From the NCBI RefSeq assembly GCF_024297145.1, contig NZ_JANCTC010000006.1, positions 62,001 to 126,000 on the forward strand: a stretch of 64,000 bases of DNA. Reading direction: 5' to 3'. The notes under the pieces are model-generated. The model worked only from the letters and a program-made list of their open reading frames with translations, had not been told where the DNA came from and ran no database searches. Position numbers and translations under genes: made by a program. Position 1 is the stretch's first letter, and each line of letters opens with the position of its first letter. This document shows, one piece after another, positions 34,547-43,510 of this stretch. The stretch comes from Mesorhizobium sp. LMG 17147. Lineage in GTDB: Bacteria > Pseudomonadota > Alphaproteobacteria > Rhizobiales > Rhizobiaceae.

Positions 34547-35446
34547 ATGAACGCCCCACTCAATCATCCGCTGCCGCTGCTCGATCTCGACGTTCTGCGC
34601 ACTTTCGTCGCAATCGCCGAGACCGGCAGCTTCACCACTGCGGCCAATGCGGTCTTCCGCACGCCGTCGGCCGTCTCCATGCAGATCAAGAAGCTGGAGG
34701 ACATTCTCGGCCGCTCGGTGTTCGCGCGCGACGCCCGTTCGGTGACGCTGACCACTGATGGCGAGATGTTGCTCGGCTATGCGCGCCGGCTGCTGTCGAT
34801 CAATCGCGAGGTGGTGTCGAAGTTCATCATTCCAGACATTGTCGGGGTGGTGCGGCTCGGCTCGCCGGACGATTATGGCGAACGTGTGCTGCCGCATGTG
34901 CTGAAGCGATTCGCACAGTCGCATCCTTCCATCGCGGTCGACGTCACCATCGACCAGAGCGTCAACCTGCGCCGTCGCATGGACGATCGGGCACTCGACA
35001 TCACGCTGCTCACCAACTCATACAAGACCAGCGCGATCGGCGCCGAAGTACTGCTCACCGAGCATATCGTCTGGGCCGGTGCCAAGGGGGGCTGTGCGCA
35101 TCTGCGCGAGCCGCTGCCGGTCTCCTTGTGGGAAGAAGGCTGCGCCTGGCGGGCGGGTGCATTGGAGGCGCTTGGCCGCGAGGGCCGCAACTACCGTATC
35201 GCCTATATGAGCGCGCACACGGCCGGCCAGCGCGCCGCGATCATGGCGGATCTTGCAGTCGCGCCGCTGCCGAAATCGTTCCTCGGCAGTGATATGGTCG
35301 AGCTGTGCCCGAAGGACGGCATGCCAGACATCGGCACCTACAACCTCGCCATGGTGGTGACGCCGGACGCCAGCGCGCCGGTGAAGGCAGTCGCCGACCA
35401 TATCCGCGCGACGTTTGAGATGTTCAGGGAAACTGGGAAGTTCTGA
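34547..35446 (+). CDS. LysR-family transcriptional regulator
   Basis: A 299-residue LysR regulator. The winged HTH is at about 10-72 (LLDLDVLRTFVAIAETGSFT, SAVSMQIKKLEDILGRSVFA). The remainder is a PBP2-type effector domain. It is divergent from the DUF1127 gene (230 bp apart) and converges with the esterase gene. The effector and targets are unknown. Confidence 0.9.
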   Translation: MNAPLNHPLPLLDLDVLRTFVAIAETGSFTTAANAVFRTPSAVSMQIKKLEDILGRSVFARDARSVTLTTDGEMLLGYARRLLSINREVVSKFIIPDIVGVVRLGSPDDYGERVLPHVLKRFAQSHPSIAVDVTIDQSVNLRRRMDDRALDITLLTNSYKTSAIGAEVLLTEHIVWAGAKGGCAHLREPLPVSLWEEGCAWRAGALEALGREGRNYRIAYMSAHTAGQRAAIMADLAVAPLPKSFLGSDMVELCPKDGMPDIGTYNLAMVVTPDASAPVKAVADHIRATFEMFRETGKF

Positions 35447-35452
35447 GCCAAA

Positions 35453-36436
35453 CTATGACCTGAGCGGCGCAACCAGATCGCGAGGGGTTCCGTCGCGGTC
35501 TTCCCTTTGCAGCGACAACTCTCCTGCCTTGGCATGATAACTGCCAGTTTCGTTGGTCAAGAACGTAACGATGCTGTCCCGCGCGCGTCGCGCCTCCGGC
35601 ATGTCGATCAACGGCCAGACATGGAACATGCCTTGCTCGTGGACGACCTCAATGTCGACGCCGGCCGCGCGTGCCTTTTCCGCGAAGATCAGATTGTCGG
35701 GTGTAAGCAGATCGCGTGAACCGGTCAGCAGCAGCGTTTTGGGCAGCACCGACAGGTCGCCGTAAACCGGGCTGATGCGCCAGTCGGTGGGATCTATGCC
35801 GGCGCTGTAAAGCCGGATCGCCTCGCGGCCGCCGGCAATGCCCAGCCATGGATCGTTGCGTTCAGCCTCATACATTTCTGGGTTGGCGAGCGATACGTCG
35901 AGGCCGGGCGAAATCAGCACGTGGCGTGATGGCAAGGGCAGGCCGTCTTGCGCAGCCATCATGGTCAGCACGACAGCCATGTTTCCGCCGGCGGAATCGC
36001 CCATGAAGATGATGTCATTTGCCCTGGTTTCGCCGAACATCTGGCGGTAGACGGCGCCGACCATACCGAACATCGCGTGGAAATCGTGTTCGGGAGCAAT
36101 GGGATAGATCGGCACGGTGATACCGAACCCGAGGCGGTCGGCCATGTCGGCGATCAGCCGCCAATGATAGGGGGTGATTTCAAAGACGTAAGCGCCGCCG
36201 TGCAGGTAGAGAATCCGCCTCCGCTCACCAGCCTTGGGCGCGATCTCGTAGACGGGAAAGCCGTTGATCGTGCGGGTTGTGATCTCCAGGCGCGACCGCA
36301 GCGACGCAGGCGGCCGATGGTTTTCCGTCTTGCGCGCATAGGCGATCCAGCGCTGCAGGTTCTCCGGGCTGGAAAACGCCTTCTTACGGCTGTACCTGAG
36401 CACGAACGAAACGACGTGGCTTTTGAGACTGGGCAT
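35453..36436 (-). CDS. Alpha/beta hydrolase (hormone-sensitive-lipase-type esterase)
   Basis: A 327-residue esterase of the HSL/family IV type. The oxyanion-hole motif HGGAY is at 79-83 and the nucleophile motif GDSAGG at 146-151 with Ser148. The acidic residue and His are likely in LLTGSRDLLTPD and EQGMFHVWPL. It has no signal peptide, so it is probably cytoplasmic and acts on short acyl esters. Stops of this gene and the LysR gene are 6 bp apart. Confidence 0.88.
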   Translation of the reverse strand: MPSLKSHVVSFVLRYSRKKAFSSPENLQRWIAYARKTENHRPPASLRSRLEITTRTINGFPVYEIAPKAGERRRILYLHGGAYVFEITPYHWRLIADMADRLGFGITVPIYPIAPEHDFHAMFGMVGAVYRQMFGETRANDIIFMGDSAGGNMAVVLTMMAAQDGLPLPSRHVLISPGLDVSLANPEMYEAERNDPWLGIAGGREAIRLYSAGIDPTDWRISPVYGDLSVLPKTLLLTGSRDLLTPDNLIFAEKARAAGVDIEVVHEQGMFHVWPLIDMPEARRARDSIVTFLTNETGSYHAKAGELSLQREDRDGTPRDLVAPLRS

Positions 36437-36705
36437 GCAGATACACGGACTTCGGCTGAGCCGACTAAGAGAACCCCCGACTATTTTGAAGATTGTGTCG
36501 CCACCAAAAAAGTCAATATTTATGCAATCTCAACACGGTGGTTTGACTCCAGCTGGCGATAAAGCCTCAGGTCCATGAAGTCGCCAGCCCACCTGGGCAG
36601 CTCAGCGCCGCGGCGGCAGTGCGGCGCGCAGCCAATTGCTGGGTGCAGCCGGAGCCGCATTGCGGCCCCGGCGAATACCAAGCAGCTTGCATTTGTCGGT
36701 GAAGT

Positions 36706-36888
36706 TCATCCGCGCTGCATGCCCCAGCCCACCGAAAGCTGCCTTTCGCTCGAACGCGGCGACACCGGCCAGCCAATGTCCTTCTGGATCTCAGGCGGCA
36801 AGCTATTGAGGATGCGCAGCGACTTGCGCGCTTCACGTGTTTTCTTGAAGGCCGCACCATAGCGGCCGAGGCTTTCGAACATCGACAT
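36706..36888 (-). CDS. DUF1127 small protein
   Basis: A 60-residue second DUF1127 protein, with SLPPEIQKDIGWPVSP near residues 29-44. AAAGGAG lies 6 bp before the ATG. It is related to the protein at 34131 in the ELQKDIGWP or EIQKDIGWP core but otherwise different. About 270 bp on the far side, between it and the esterase, show no gene. Confidence 0.85.
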   Translation of the reverse strand: MSMFESLGRYGAAFKKTREARKSLRILNSLPPEIQKDIGWPVSPRSSERQLSVGWGMQRG

Positions 36889-37076
36889 CTTGATCTCCTT
36901 TGGAGCGTTGCGGTGGCCGAAAACTGTTTCTGCCTGCCGTTCGATGCCGGTTAAATGCTCCGCACATGTATCTGGCGGATTTCACGAAAACGCGATTTCG
37001 TTTCCAGATCGGCGCGATCTGGAAACATTTGCATACAAATGAAAAATGGAAAGGCTGACAGCCTAGCGGAGGCAAG

Positions 37077-39146
37077 TCATCCCCGCCCGCGCCGCGCGGC
37101 GTGGCCTTCGCGCGAACGGCGCCGCGGGGCGGCGTCGCCGGCAATGCCGTCTTCGCTCACCGTCTTGCGCGGCGGCAGTTTCACCGCCGCCGACAGCTTG
37201 GGGAACGGGTCGATCTTGTTCGGGAGCGCCATGGCATAAACGAAATGTTCCTGGAATTTCGGCTCCAGCGCCGTCTCGATCTTCTCGATCCTGCTGACGG
37301 TTTCCTCGATCTCGCGGCGATAGCCGCGGTTCAAGAGCGCCATGCGGGCACCGGCGCCGGCCGCATTGCCGACGGCCGAGACCTTGTCGAGGTCGCAATC
37401 CGGGATCAGGCCCAGCACCATTGCGTATTTCGGGTCTATGAACGAGCCGAAGGCGCCCGCGAAGTGGATGCGGTCGACGTGATCGGTGTGCTGCTTTTCC
37501 ATCAAAAGCTTGGTGCCGGCATAAAGCGCCGCCTTGGCAAGCTGGATGGCGCGCACGTCGGTCTGGGTAATGGTGATCTTGGGCTCGCCTTCCTTCAGCA
37601 CATAGGAGAAGGTGCGGCCATTGGCGACGACGCGAGGCGAGTGGCCGCTCAGCGATCCATCGACGACGCCGTCCTCGGAAATGATGCCGGCGAGGTACAT
37701 CTCGGCGACCACCTCGATGATGCCGGAGCCGCAAATACCAGTGACGCCGGTCGCCTGCACACTGTCGAGGAAGCCCGGCTCGTCGGACCAGAGTTCCGAG
37801 CCGATGACGCGGTATTTCGGCTCCAGCGTTTCGGGATCGATACGGACGCGCTCGATTGCACCCGGTGCGGCGCGCTGGCCACCGGAGATTTCCGCACCCT
37901 CGAAGGCTGGGCCGGTTGGCGAGGAGGCCGCCACGACCCGCTGGCGATTGCCGAGCACGATCTCGGCATTGGTACCGACATCGACGATCAGCATCATCTC
38001 GTCCTGCCGGTGGGGGCCTTCCGACAGCGTCACTGCAGCCGCATCAGCGCCGACATGGCCGGCAATGCAAGGCAGCATGTAAAGCCTGGCGCCCTGGTTG
38101 AGTTTCAAGCCGATATCCGATGCCTTGATGTGCACGGCGCCGGAGACGGCTAGCGCGAAGGGAGCGCCGCCGAGCTCGGTCGGATCGATGCCGAGAAACA
38201 GATGATGCATGATCGGATTACCGACGAAAACGGAATCCAGGATATCGTTACGCTGGACGTTGCCTTCGGCGCAGACCTTGTCGACGAGGCCCGAAATGGC
38301 CTCGCGCACGGCGACCGTCATGCCTTCGCGGCCGTCCGGGTTCATCATCACGTAAGAGACGCGGCTCATCAGATCCTCGCCGAAGCGGATCTGCGGATTG
38401 GAGGTGCCCGATGAGGCGGCGACCCGACCCGACAGCAACGACACCAGATGCATGGCGATCGTGGTCGAGCCGATATCGCAGGCAAGCCCGTACGCCTCGT
38501 TCTTCAGGCCAGGCCACAGAGCGATGACCCGCGCGGTCTCGCTGTCGGTGTCCTTGTGGATGGCGGCCGTCGCGGTCCAGTTGCCTTTGCGCAAAATGCC
38601 TTGCACCTGCGGCAACAGATGGAAATCGAAATCGAGGCTCTTAAGGCCCCAGTCCTTCATCAGCGCGATCTTCAGACGGTCGAGGTCGCCGAGCGGCTTG
38701 TGCATGTCGGGTTCTTCGATCTCGACATAGCACATGCGGATAGCCGCATCGCGGGCGATGACCCTGGTATCGGCGTCCTTGCGGATAGTCTGCGCGTTAA
38801 TAACGGTGTCCTGCGGCACGTCGACGACGAGATCGCCGAGGATCTGTGCCGAGCAGGACAGGCGGCGCCGCTCGGGGAGCCCGCGAACGCGCTCGTAGCG
38901 CTCTTCCTTGGCGCCCTTGGGCGAGAGGTGATCGTTGGAGGAGACGATCTTGTGCTTGGCGAAATTGCCTTCCTGCACCTCGATCTGGCAACGCCCGCAA
39001 GTGGCACGCCCGCCGCACACGCTCTCGACGTAGACACCAAGCTGGCGCGCGGCATCCAGAACCGGCGTGCCGACCGGAAACCGCCCGCGCTTGCCCGACG
39101 GCATGAACAGCACGAGCGGATCAGTGATGTTGACGGGAGAGTTCAT
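37077..39146 (-). CDS. RamA/RACo-like corrinoid activation protein (2Fe-2S + ASKHA ATPase, DUF4445)
   Basis: A 689-residue protein. An N-terminal ferredoxin-type domain has cysteines 44, 50, 53 and 98 (CGGRATCGRC plus CSAQ), the pattern of a plant-type 2Fe-2S cluster. A RACo-like middle and C-terminal ASKHA domain follow, with DIGSTTIAM at 224-232 and VDVGTNAEIVLG later. Members restore inactive Co(II) corrinoid proteins to Co(I) at the cost of ATP. ATG 39146 was chosen over 39263 because homology begins there. Its last 30 residues are rich in Arg and Gly (PRRRSREGHAARRGRG). It lies downstream of the pterin methyltransferase gene on the same strand. Confidence 0.9.
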   Translation of the reverse strand: MNSPVNITDPLVLFMPSGKRGRFPVGTPVLDAARQLGVYVESVCGGRATCGRCQIEVQEGNFAKHKIVSSNDHLSPKGAKEERYERVRGLPERRRLSCSAQILGDLVVDVPQDTVINAQTIRKDADTRVIARDAAIRMCYVEIEEPDMHKPLGDLDRLKIALMKDWGLKSLDFDFHLLPQVQGILRKGNWTATAAIHKDTDSETARVIALWPGLKNEAYGLACDIGSTTIAMHLVSLLSGRVAASSGTSNPQIRFGEDLMSRVSYVMMNPDGREGMTVAVREAISGLVDKVCAEGNVQRNDILDSVFVGNPIMHHLFLGIDPTELGGAPFALAVSGAVHIKASDIGLKLNQGARLYMLPCIAGHVGADAAAVTLSEGPHRQDEMMLIVDVGTNAEIVLGNRQRVVAASSPTGPAFEGAEISGGQRAAPGAIERVRIDPETLEPKYRVIGSELWSDEPGFLDSVQATGVTGICGSGIIEVVAEMYLAGIISEDGVVDGSLSGHSPRVVANGRTFSYVLKEGEPKITITQTDVRAIQLAKAALYAGTKLLMEKQHTDHVDRIHFAGAFGSFIDPKYAMVLGLIPDCDLDKVSAVGNAAGAGARMALLNRGYRREIEETVSRIEKIETALEPKFQEHFVYAMALPNKIDPFPKLSAAVKLPPRKTVSEDGIAGDAAPRRRSREGHAARRGRG

Positions 39147-39259
39147 TCGTTTCCAGACTTTACTTTCTACGCTGCTCGGGTCTTGGCCACGGCAGCGATG
39201 CCGCTGTGTTTCGGTTCCTCCCCAGTCGTAAACCCATATCGTGTCGGCCAAGCCATGGC

Positions 39260-40234
39260 TCAACCCCGGGCCATCCGCGCTTCGCGGCCGCCGCGCCTGC
39301 GTCCGCCATTGCCATTGCCATCGCCCGGCGCGTTGACCTGCGTCCGGGCGGCAACGGCCTGGCCGCCTTCAGCAGGCTTGTAGTCCTTGTAGGTCCTGAT
39401 CCAGTTGGTGCAGTTCTCGTCGGTGCCGTTCAGCACGTTGGCGCCGCGCACCGCTTCCATTTCCTGCGGCCGCACCGGGTTCATAATCGCCGAGGTCATG
39501 CCGGCGCCGATCACCATCGGGATGAAGGCGGCGTTGATGCCATGACGGTGCGGCAGGCCGAACGAGATGTTGGAGAGGCCGCAGGTGGTGTTGACCTTGA
39601 GCTCCTCGCGCAGCCGGCGTAGCAGGGCAAACACTTGGCGGCCGGCATCGCCCAGCGCGCCGATCGGCATGACCAGCGGGTCGACGACCACGTCATGCGC
39701 CGGAATGCCGAAGTCGGCACAGCGCTGAACGATCTTCTTGGCGACGGCAAAGCGCACATCGGGGTCCATCGAAATACCGGTCTCGTCGTTAGAAATGGCG
39801 ACGACCGGAACGTTGTATTTCTTGATCAGCGGCAGGATGGCTTCGAGCTTTTCCTCCTCGCCGGTGACGGAATTGACCAGCGGCCGGCCCTTGGCGACCT
39901 TCAGCGCCGCTTCGATCGCGGCGGTCACCGAGGAGTCGATCGACAGCGGCAGATCGACCAGGCCCTGCACGATCTCCAGCGTCTGCACCAGCAGCGCCGG
40001 CTCAGTGGCGTTGGGATCGACTGCGGTAACGCCGGCATTGACGTCGAGCATGGTCGCGCCGCAGGCGGCCTGCTCCAGCGCATCCTTGATGACGGTCTCA
40101 AAATTGCCGGCGATCATTTCGGCGGCCAGCTTTTTGCGGCCGGTCGGATTGATGCGCTCGCCGATCACGCAGAAGGGCTGATCGAAGCCGATGATGATTT
40201 CTCGTGTCGCCGAGGCGACGATGGTGCGGGTCAT
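39260..40234 (-). CDS. Pterin-binding methyltransferase (methyl-THF:corrinoid protein type)
   Basis: A 324-residue TIM-barrel pterin-binding enzyme, the size of MeTr/MtgA. IGERINPTGRKKL is the dihydropteroate-synthase-like motif. MLDVNAGV, VNSVTGEE, AISNDETGISMD and GLSNISFGLPHRHGINAAFI line the folate pocket as in methyl-THF:corrinoid methyltransferases. It would move the methyl group between the corrinoid protein and THF in the cytoplasm. GGAGAG precedes ATG 40234. A 22-bp palindrome lies 17 bp upstream. The last 26 residues form a Gly/Arg-rich tail (NGGRRRGGREARMARG). MetF follows upstream on the same strand. Confidence 0.9.
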   Translation of the reverse strand: MTRTIVASATREIIIGFDQPFCVIGERINPTGRKKLAAEMIAGNFETVIKDALEQAACGATMLDVNAGVTAVDPNATEPALLVQTLEIVQGLVDLPLSIDSSVTAAIEAALKVAKGRPLVNSVTGEEEKLEAILPLIKKYNVPVVAISNDETGISMDPDVRFAVAKKIVQRCADFGIPAHDVVVDPLVMPIGALGDAGRQVFALLRRLREELKVNTTCGLSNISFGLPHRHGINAAFIPMVIGAGMTSAIMNPVRPQEMEAVRGANVLNGTDENCTNWIRTYKDYKPAEGGQAVAARTQVNAPGDGNGNGGRRRGGREARMARG

Positions 40235-40250
40235 GAAATCTCTCCATCGT

Positions 40251-40272
40251 GATATAAAGAGTTCTTTATATC
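40251..40272. promoter_or_regulatory. 22-bp palindromic operator, ArsR/SahR-like
   Basis: Perfect 10-bp arms GATATAAAGA and TCTTTATATC flank a 2-bp centre, upstream of the pterin methyltransferase gene. A near-identical site lies at 54738-54759 before bmt. From memory, SahR-type (SAH-responsive, ArsR family) sites for methionine-cycle genes have this style of AT-rich ATATAAAGA palindrome. Confidence 0.7.
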
Positions 40273-40314
40273 GTTATCTGTTTCTGATCAAGCGAATGCT
40301 GACGATTCGCGCTG

Positions 40315-41406
40315 TCAATGCGCGGTTTTGACCATGTCGACCTGGGTTTCGGTGAGGTCGTCATGCAGTATGTGGTCGAGCCGGTCGGCAACGAGCTGGT
40401 CGTCGCGGCGGATTTCGCGCTTCCATGGTCGGCGGCCCTTCAGCACGCCGGATTCGTCGACGATCTCGGCGACGTATTCTTCCTGGCGATAGGCCATCAC
40501 ATGGACGCCGGACACACCGGGAATTTCCTTCACCTCATTGATGATGTCGATGCAGAGCTGCTTGCCTTCCTTCTTCTGATCCTGAGCGCCTTCCAGGCGC
40601 TTGACGATCTGATCGGGAATGTGAATGCCCGGCACGTTGGAGCGGATCCATTTGGCCGTCTTGGCCGAGGCCAGCGGCCCGACGCCGCACAGGATGAAGC
40701 ATTTATCGGTATAACCGAGGTCGCGGACCTTCTGCATGTAGGTACGGAACATCGGCACGTCGAAACAGTACTGGCTCTGCACGAACTGCGCGCCGGCGGC
40801 GATCTTCTTGCCAAGCCGATAGGGCCGGAAATCGATCGGCGGCGCGAACGGGTTGATGGCCGCGCCAAGGAAAAGCTGCGGCGGGGTCGTCAATTTGCGG
40901 CCGGACAGGAATTTTCCGTTGTCGCGCATGATACGGCAGGTTTCGAGCAGCGACATGCAGTCGAGATCGAACACCGGCTTGGCGCCGGGCTGGTCGCCGG
41001 CCTGCACGCCGTCGCCGGTCAGGCAGAGCATATTGGCGACACCCATCGCAGCACCCCCAAGCACGTCGCCCTGGATGGCGATGCGGTTCCGGTCGCGGCA
41101 GGCGATCTGCATGATCGGGGCATAGCCCATGCGGGTCAGGAGGGCGCAGATGCCGACCGACGACATGTGGCAGTTGGCGCCGGAAGCGTCGACGGCATTG
41201 ATGGCGTCGACCCAGCCATCGAAAATCCTGGCGCGGTTGTAGACGTCTTCCGGATCGGCGCTGTCGGGCGGATTGAGCTCGGTCGTCACTGCGAATTCGC
41301 CGCGTCTCAATACGCGCTCCAGGCGACCACGTGAGGTGTGGCCGGGCAGGGGATCGAGCGGCAAATGGATGCCGGCCGGATTCTCGTCGGGCTGGCGGCC
41401 AATCAT
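40315..41406 (-). CDS. metF: Methylenetetrahydrofolate reductase (MetF type)
   Basis: A 363-residue MTHFR catalytic subunit with the FAD/TIM-barrel motifs: TTELNPPDS near the start, QIACRDRNRIAIQGD, ANMLCLTGDG and QSQYCFDVPMF. ATG 41406 overlaps the stop of the next upstream gene by 4 bp. In this module it may oxidise methyl-THF to methylene-THF instead of making methyl-THF for methionine. It forms a transcriptional unit with the MetV-like and virulence-factor genes upstream. Confidence 0.88.
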   Translation of the reverse strand: MIGRQPDENPAGIHLPLDPLPGHTSRGRLERVLRRGEFAVTTELNPPDSADPEDVYNRARIFDGWVDAINAVDASGANCHMSSVGICALLTRMGYAPIMQIACRDRNRIAIQGDVLGGAAMGVANMLCLTGDGVQAGDQPGAKPVFDLDCMSLLETCRIMRDNGKFLSGRKLTTPPQLFLGAAINPFAPPIDFRPYRLGKKIAAGAQFVQSQYCFDVPMFRTYMQKVRDLGYTDKCFILCGVGPLASAKTAKWIRSNVPGIHIPDQIVKRLEGAQDQKKEGKQLCIDIINEVKEIPGVSGVHVMAYRQEEYVAEIVDESGVLKGRRPWKREIRRDDQLVADRLDHILHDDLTETQVDMVKTAH

Positions 41407-42026
41407 GCCGACGCTCCAGTGTTGGTAGTGTTCCGGGCCGCATCGCGGGCGGCCGCCGCCTGCGCGGTGACGCGCAGCCACGCGGAGGTCTCGCGCAACG
41501 ATTGGTCGACCGGTTTCTGCACGTCAAAAATCTTGTCGCCATGCACCATGTCCCGCGAGCCTTCCCAGGCCTTAACCCAGACGCAGGGCATATCAGGCTC
41601 GACCTCGCAATTGCCGTTGGCGCGGACACCGCCACAAGGGCCGTTGCGCAATTGCTTGGGGCAGTTCATCGGGCACGACATGCCGGTCGAGGAAAGGATG
41701 CACTGGCCGCACATGCGGCAGTCGAACATGAAACCCTTGACGCGCTTTTCGACGAATTTCACCGGTCCTTCGACGCGGCTGTAGCCGATGCCCTTCCAAA
41801 GCGGGTGGAGGAGCAGAAACATGTCGGCGAATTTGGCGTAAAACCATTCGAGCAACCGCGAATGCCGGACCGACCAAAGCCGCACTGCAAACGAACGCTG
41901 CACGCGCCGCTGCGGCGACACGTCGGCCGGCTTGTAGTCGGATTTCGGCGCCGCCTTCCTGACGATGGTCGCCTGGGTCAGGCCGGTCTGAGCCGTCGTC
42001 ACCGGCATTAATTGGGGATCAGACAT
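41403..42026 (-). CDS. MetV-like methylenetetrahydrofolate reductase C-terminal domain protein
   Basis: A 207-residue protein matching the MTHFR_C/MetV family, a separate cysteine-rich partner of MetF best known from anaerobic one-carbon pathways. Conserved cysteines are 103, 106, 109, 118, 122, 131 and 140 (CRMCGQC, CPMNCP, GPCGGVR, GNCEV). ATG 42026 overlaps the upstream virulence-factor gene by 8 bp, and the stop overlaps metF by 4 bp, so the pair is co-translated. It may bind zinc or Fe-S and pass electrons to or from MetF. A full-length bifunctional MTHFR is absent here, so a two-protein MetFV arrangement is likely. Confidence 0.85.
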   Translation of the reverse strand: MSDPQLMPVTTAQTGLTQATIVRKAAPKSDYKPADVSPQRRVQRSFAVRLWSVRHSRLLEWFYAKFADMFLLLHPLWKGIGYSRVEGPVKFVEKRVKGFMFDCRMCGQCILSSTGMSCPMNCPKQLRNGPCGGVRANGNCEVEPDMPCVWVKAWEGSRDMVHGDKIFDVQKPVDQSLRETSAWLRVTAQAAAARDAARNTTNTGASA

Positions 42027-42321
42027 TTTCTTTGCCGCCCGCCTTGACCAGAGCGACCAGCCGCTCACGGTCGTATTTCGCATCGATTTCCTGAAGAGCC
42101 TTCTCGGCCTCGGCTTCAAGATCGTCACCGACTGGGATGGGTTCTGCCTTGCGCCATTCGGCAAGATAGTCGTCGGTGCCGCCGGCGCCGGTGCGCATGG
42201 CGCACATGTCGATCGCCTCGGTGAAGCGCAGCGGCAGTTCGCGCTTGGCGTTCTGCCGGCCCTTTTTGACGATGACCTGGGCGGGAATGTCGCGCCAGTA
42301 GACGACGATCAGATCGGCCAT
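42019..42321 (-). CDS. Virulence-factor-domain small protein
   Basis: A 100-residue protein of the so-called virulence factor family (DUF). It begins MADLIVVYWRDIPAQVIVKK and contains LPLRFTEAIDMCAMRTGAGG. Despite the name, the family is found beside MetF/MetV genes in alphaproteobacteria as I recall, so a role with these folate enzymes is more likely than virulence. Overlap with the MetV-like gene supports this. Its biochemical function is unknown. Confidence 0.75.
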   Translation of the reverse strand: MADLIVVYWRDIPAQVIVKKGRQNAKRELPLRFTEAIDMCAMRTGAGGTDDYLAEWRKAEPIPVGDDLEAEAEKALQEIDAKYDRERLVALVKAGGKENV

Positions 42322-42555
42322 GAATTCCTGCTCCTGCAGAGCGCCGCGCGTCCAATCGAACGCACAAACGATGCTCTACCACCTAACTTCGCTGCATCGT
42401 GCCCTCCGAAGATCGATTCCGATGTTTTGGGCCAATGCAGTGGTTTCGAGCATTGCCGGAAGCGCTGTTGGGCTGCTTGTTATGGGACGACGCGGGGGCC
42501 TTCAAAAGCGACGCAATCGACTGCCGCGGTTGAAAGCGGAGTCTTTCAGCACAGG

Positions 42556-43467
42556 TCAGCCGGCGCGGCCATCGAAGCTGCCGACCAGCTTCCTGTGGAA
42601 ACGCACGTAACCTCGTTCGGTCGTGCCTAGATGCTCCGCGACGATCTCATGGAAGCGCGGCAGGCGGTGGAAGGGAACGGCCGGATAGGAATGGTGCTCC
42701 GAATGGTAAGGCATGTTCCAGGCCACGAAGCGCACCAGCCTGTTGGTGAAGGTGGTGCGGGTGTTCTCGAGCATGTTGGCGACATGCGGGCACAACGCGT
42801 GCTCGGCCAGCAGGTAGGCCCGCAAAAACGGCTGTCCTACCAGCACCGGCACGATCCAGACCCACAACAGCAGCGCCGACTGTATGGCGAGAGATGCGGC
42901 CAGCAACACCGCATAACCGATCAGGAACAGCCGTGCTTCGGCAACCACCTTGCCGCGACTCTTTTCCGGTACGAAGCCGTCGCGATTGCGGCCAGCCGCA
43001 TTGGTTGCGACCACGCGGCCCATGGCGATCCAATAGGGGCCGCCCGACAGATAGCGCAGATATTGGCTGACGGTCTCCGGCTTCGGCGCCATCAGTTCGG
43101 GGTCGTTTTCCGGGTCGTGCGTATGGCGGTGATGGGCGAAATGGAAATAGCGGAACCATGCCGGCGGCAGCAGGATCAGGAAGCCGGCCATGGCGGCAAC
43201 AGCGCGATTGAGCCACGCCGTCCTGAACGCCGTTTCATGGATGGTCTCGTGCAACGGCGTGAAGCAGAAGACGATCAGGATTCCCTGCGGCAAGACGAGA
43301 AGCGGCCAGAGCGGGATGCGGGCGGCGATCAGCGCGCCCAGCAGAATAACCAGCCCGCCATGGACGGCCAGCCGGACAATGCCTGGCCGGTCAAGCCTGG
43401 CGGTGAGGTCGCGACGGTCCTCGACCGAAAGGGCGGCAATGATGGTGCGGTGGTCGATGTCGCTCAC
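42556..43467 (-). CDS. Fatty-acid-desaturase-family membrane di-iron enzyme (1)
   Basis: A 303-residue integral membrane protein. Three His boxes are visible: HETIHE, HFAHHRHTH and HSEHHSY, with four or more hydrophobic segments between them. This superfamily covers desaturases, hydroxylases and alkane monooxygenases. Direct membership as an acyl-lipid desaturase is likely. Since it lies in a methylated-amine locus and a second family member lies at 55849, hydroxylation or oxidation of a membrane or amine substrate is conceivable but unproven. About 230 bp between it and the virulence-factor gene show no clear gene. Confidence 0.86.
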   Translation of the reverse strand: MSDIDHRTIIAALSVEDRRDLTARLDRPGIVRLAVHGGLVILLGALIAARIPLWPLLVLPQGILIVFCFTPLHETIHETAFRTAWLNRAVAAMAGFLILLPPAWFRYFHFAHHRHTHDPENDPELMAPKPETVSQYLRYLSGGPYWIAMGRVVATNAAGRNRDGFVPEKSRGKVVAEARLFLIGYAVLLAASLAIQSALLLWVWIVPVLVGQPFLRAYLLAEHALCPHVANMLENTRTTFTNRLVRFVAWNMPYHSEHHSYPAVPFHRLPRFHEIVAEHLGTTERGYVRFHRKLVGSFDGRAG

Positions 43468-43510
43468 GATGCAATGTTAGTGGCAGGTGGGCATCCGGTA
43501 AATCGGCGCG

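Noticed and set aside
42019..42321. A true virulence factor
   Set aside because: The name comes only from the domain family. The overlap with the MetV-like gene points to one-carbon metabolism.
42320..42610. 96-residue plus-strand frame between the virulence-factor and desaturase genes
   Set aside because: It runs into the antisense strand of the desaturase gene and has no ribosome site or family pattern.
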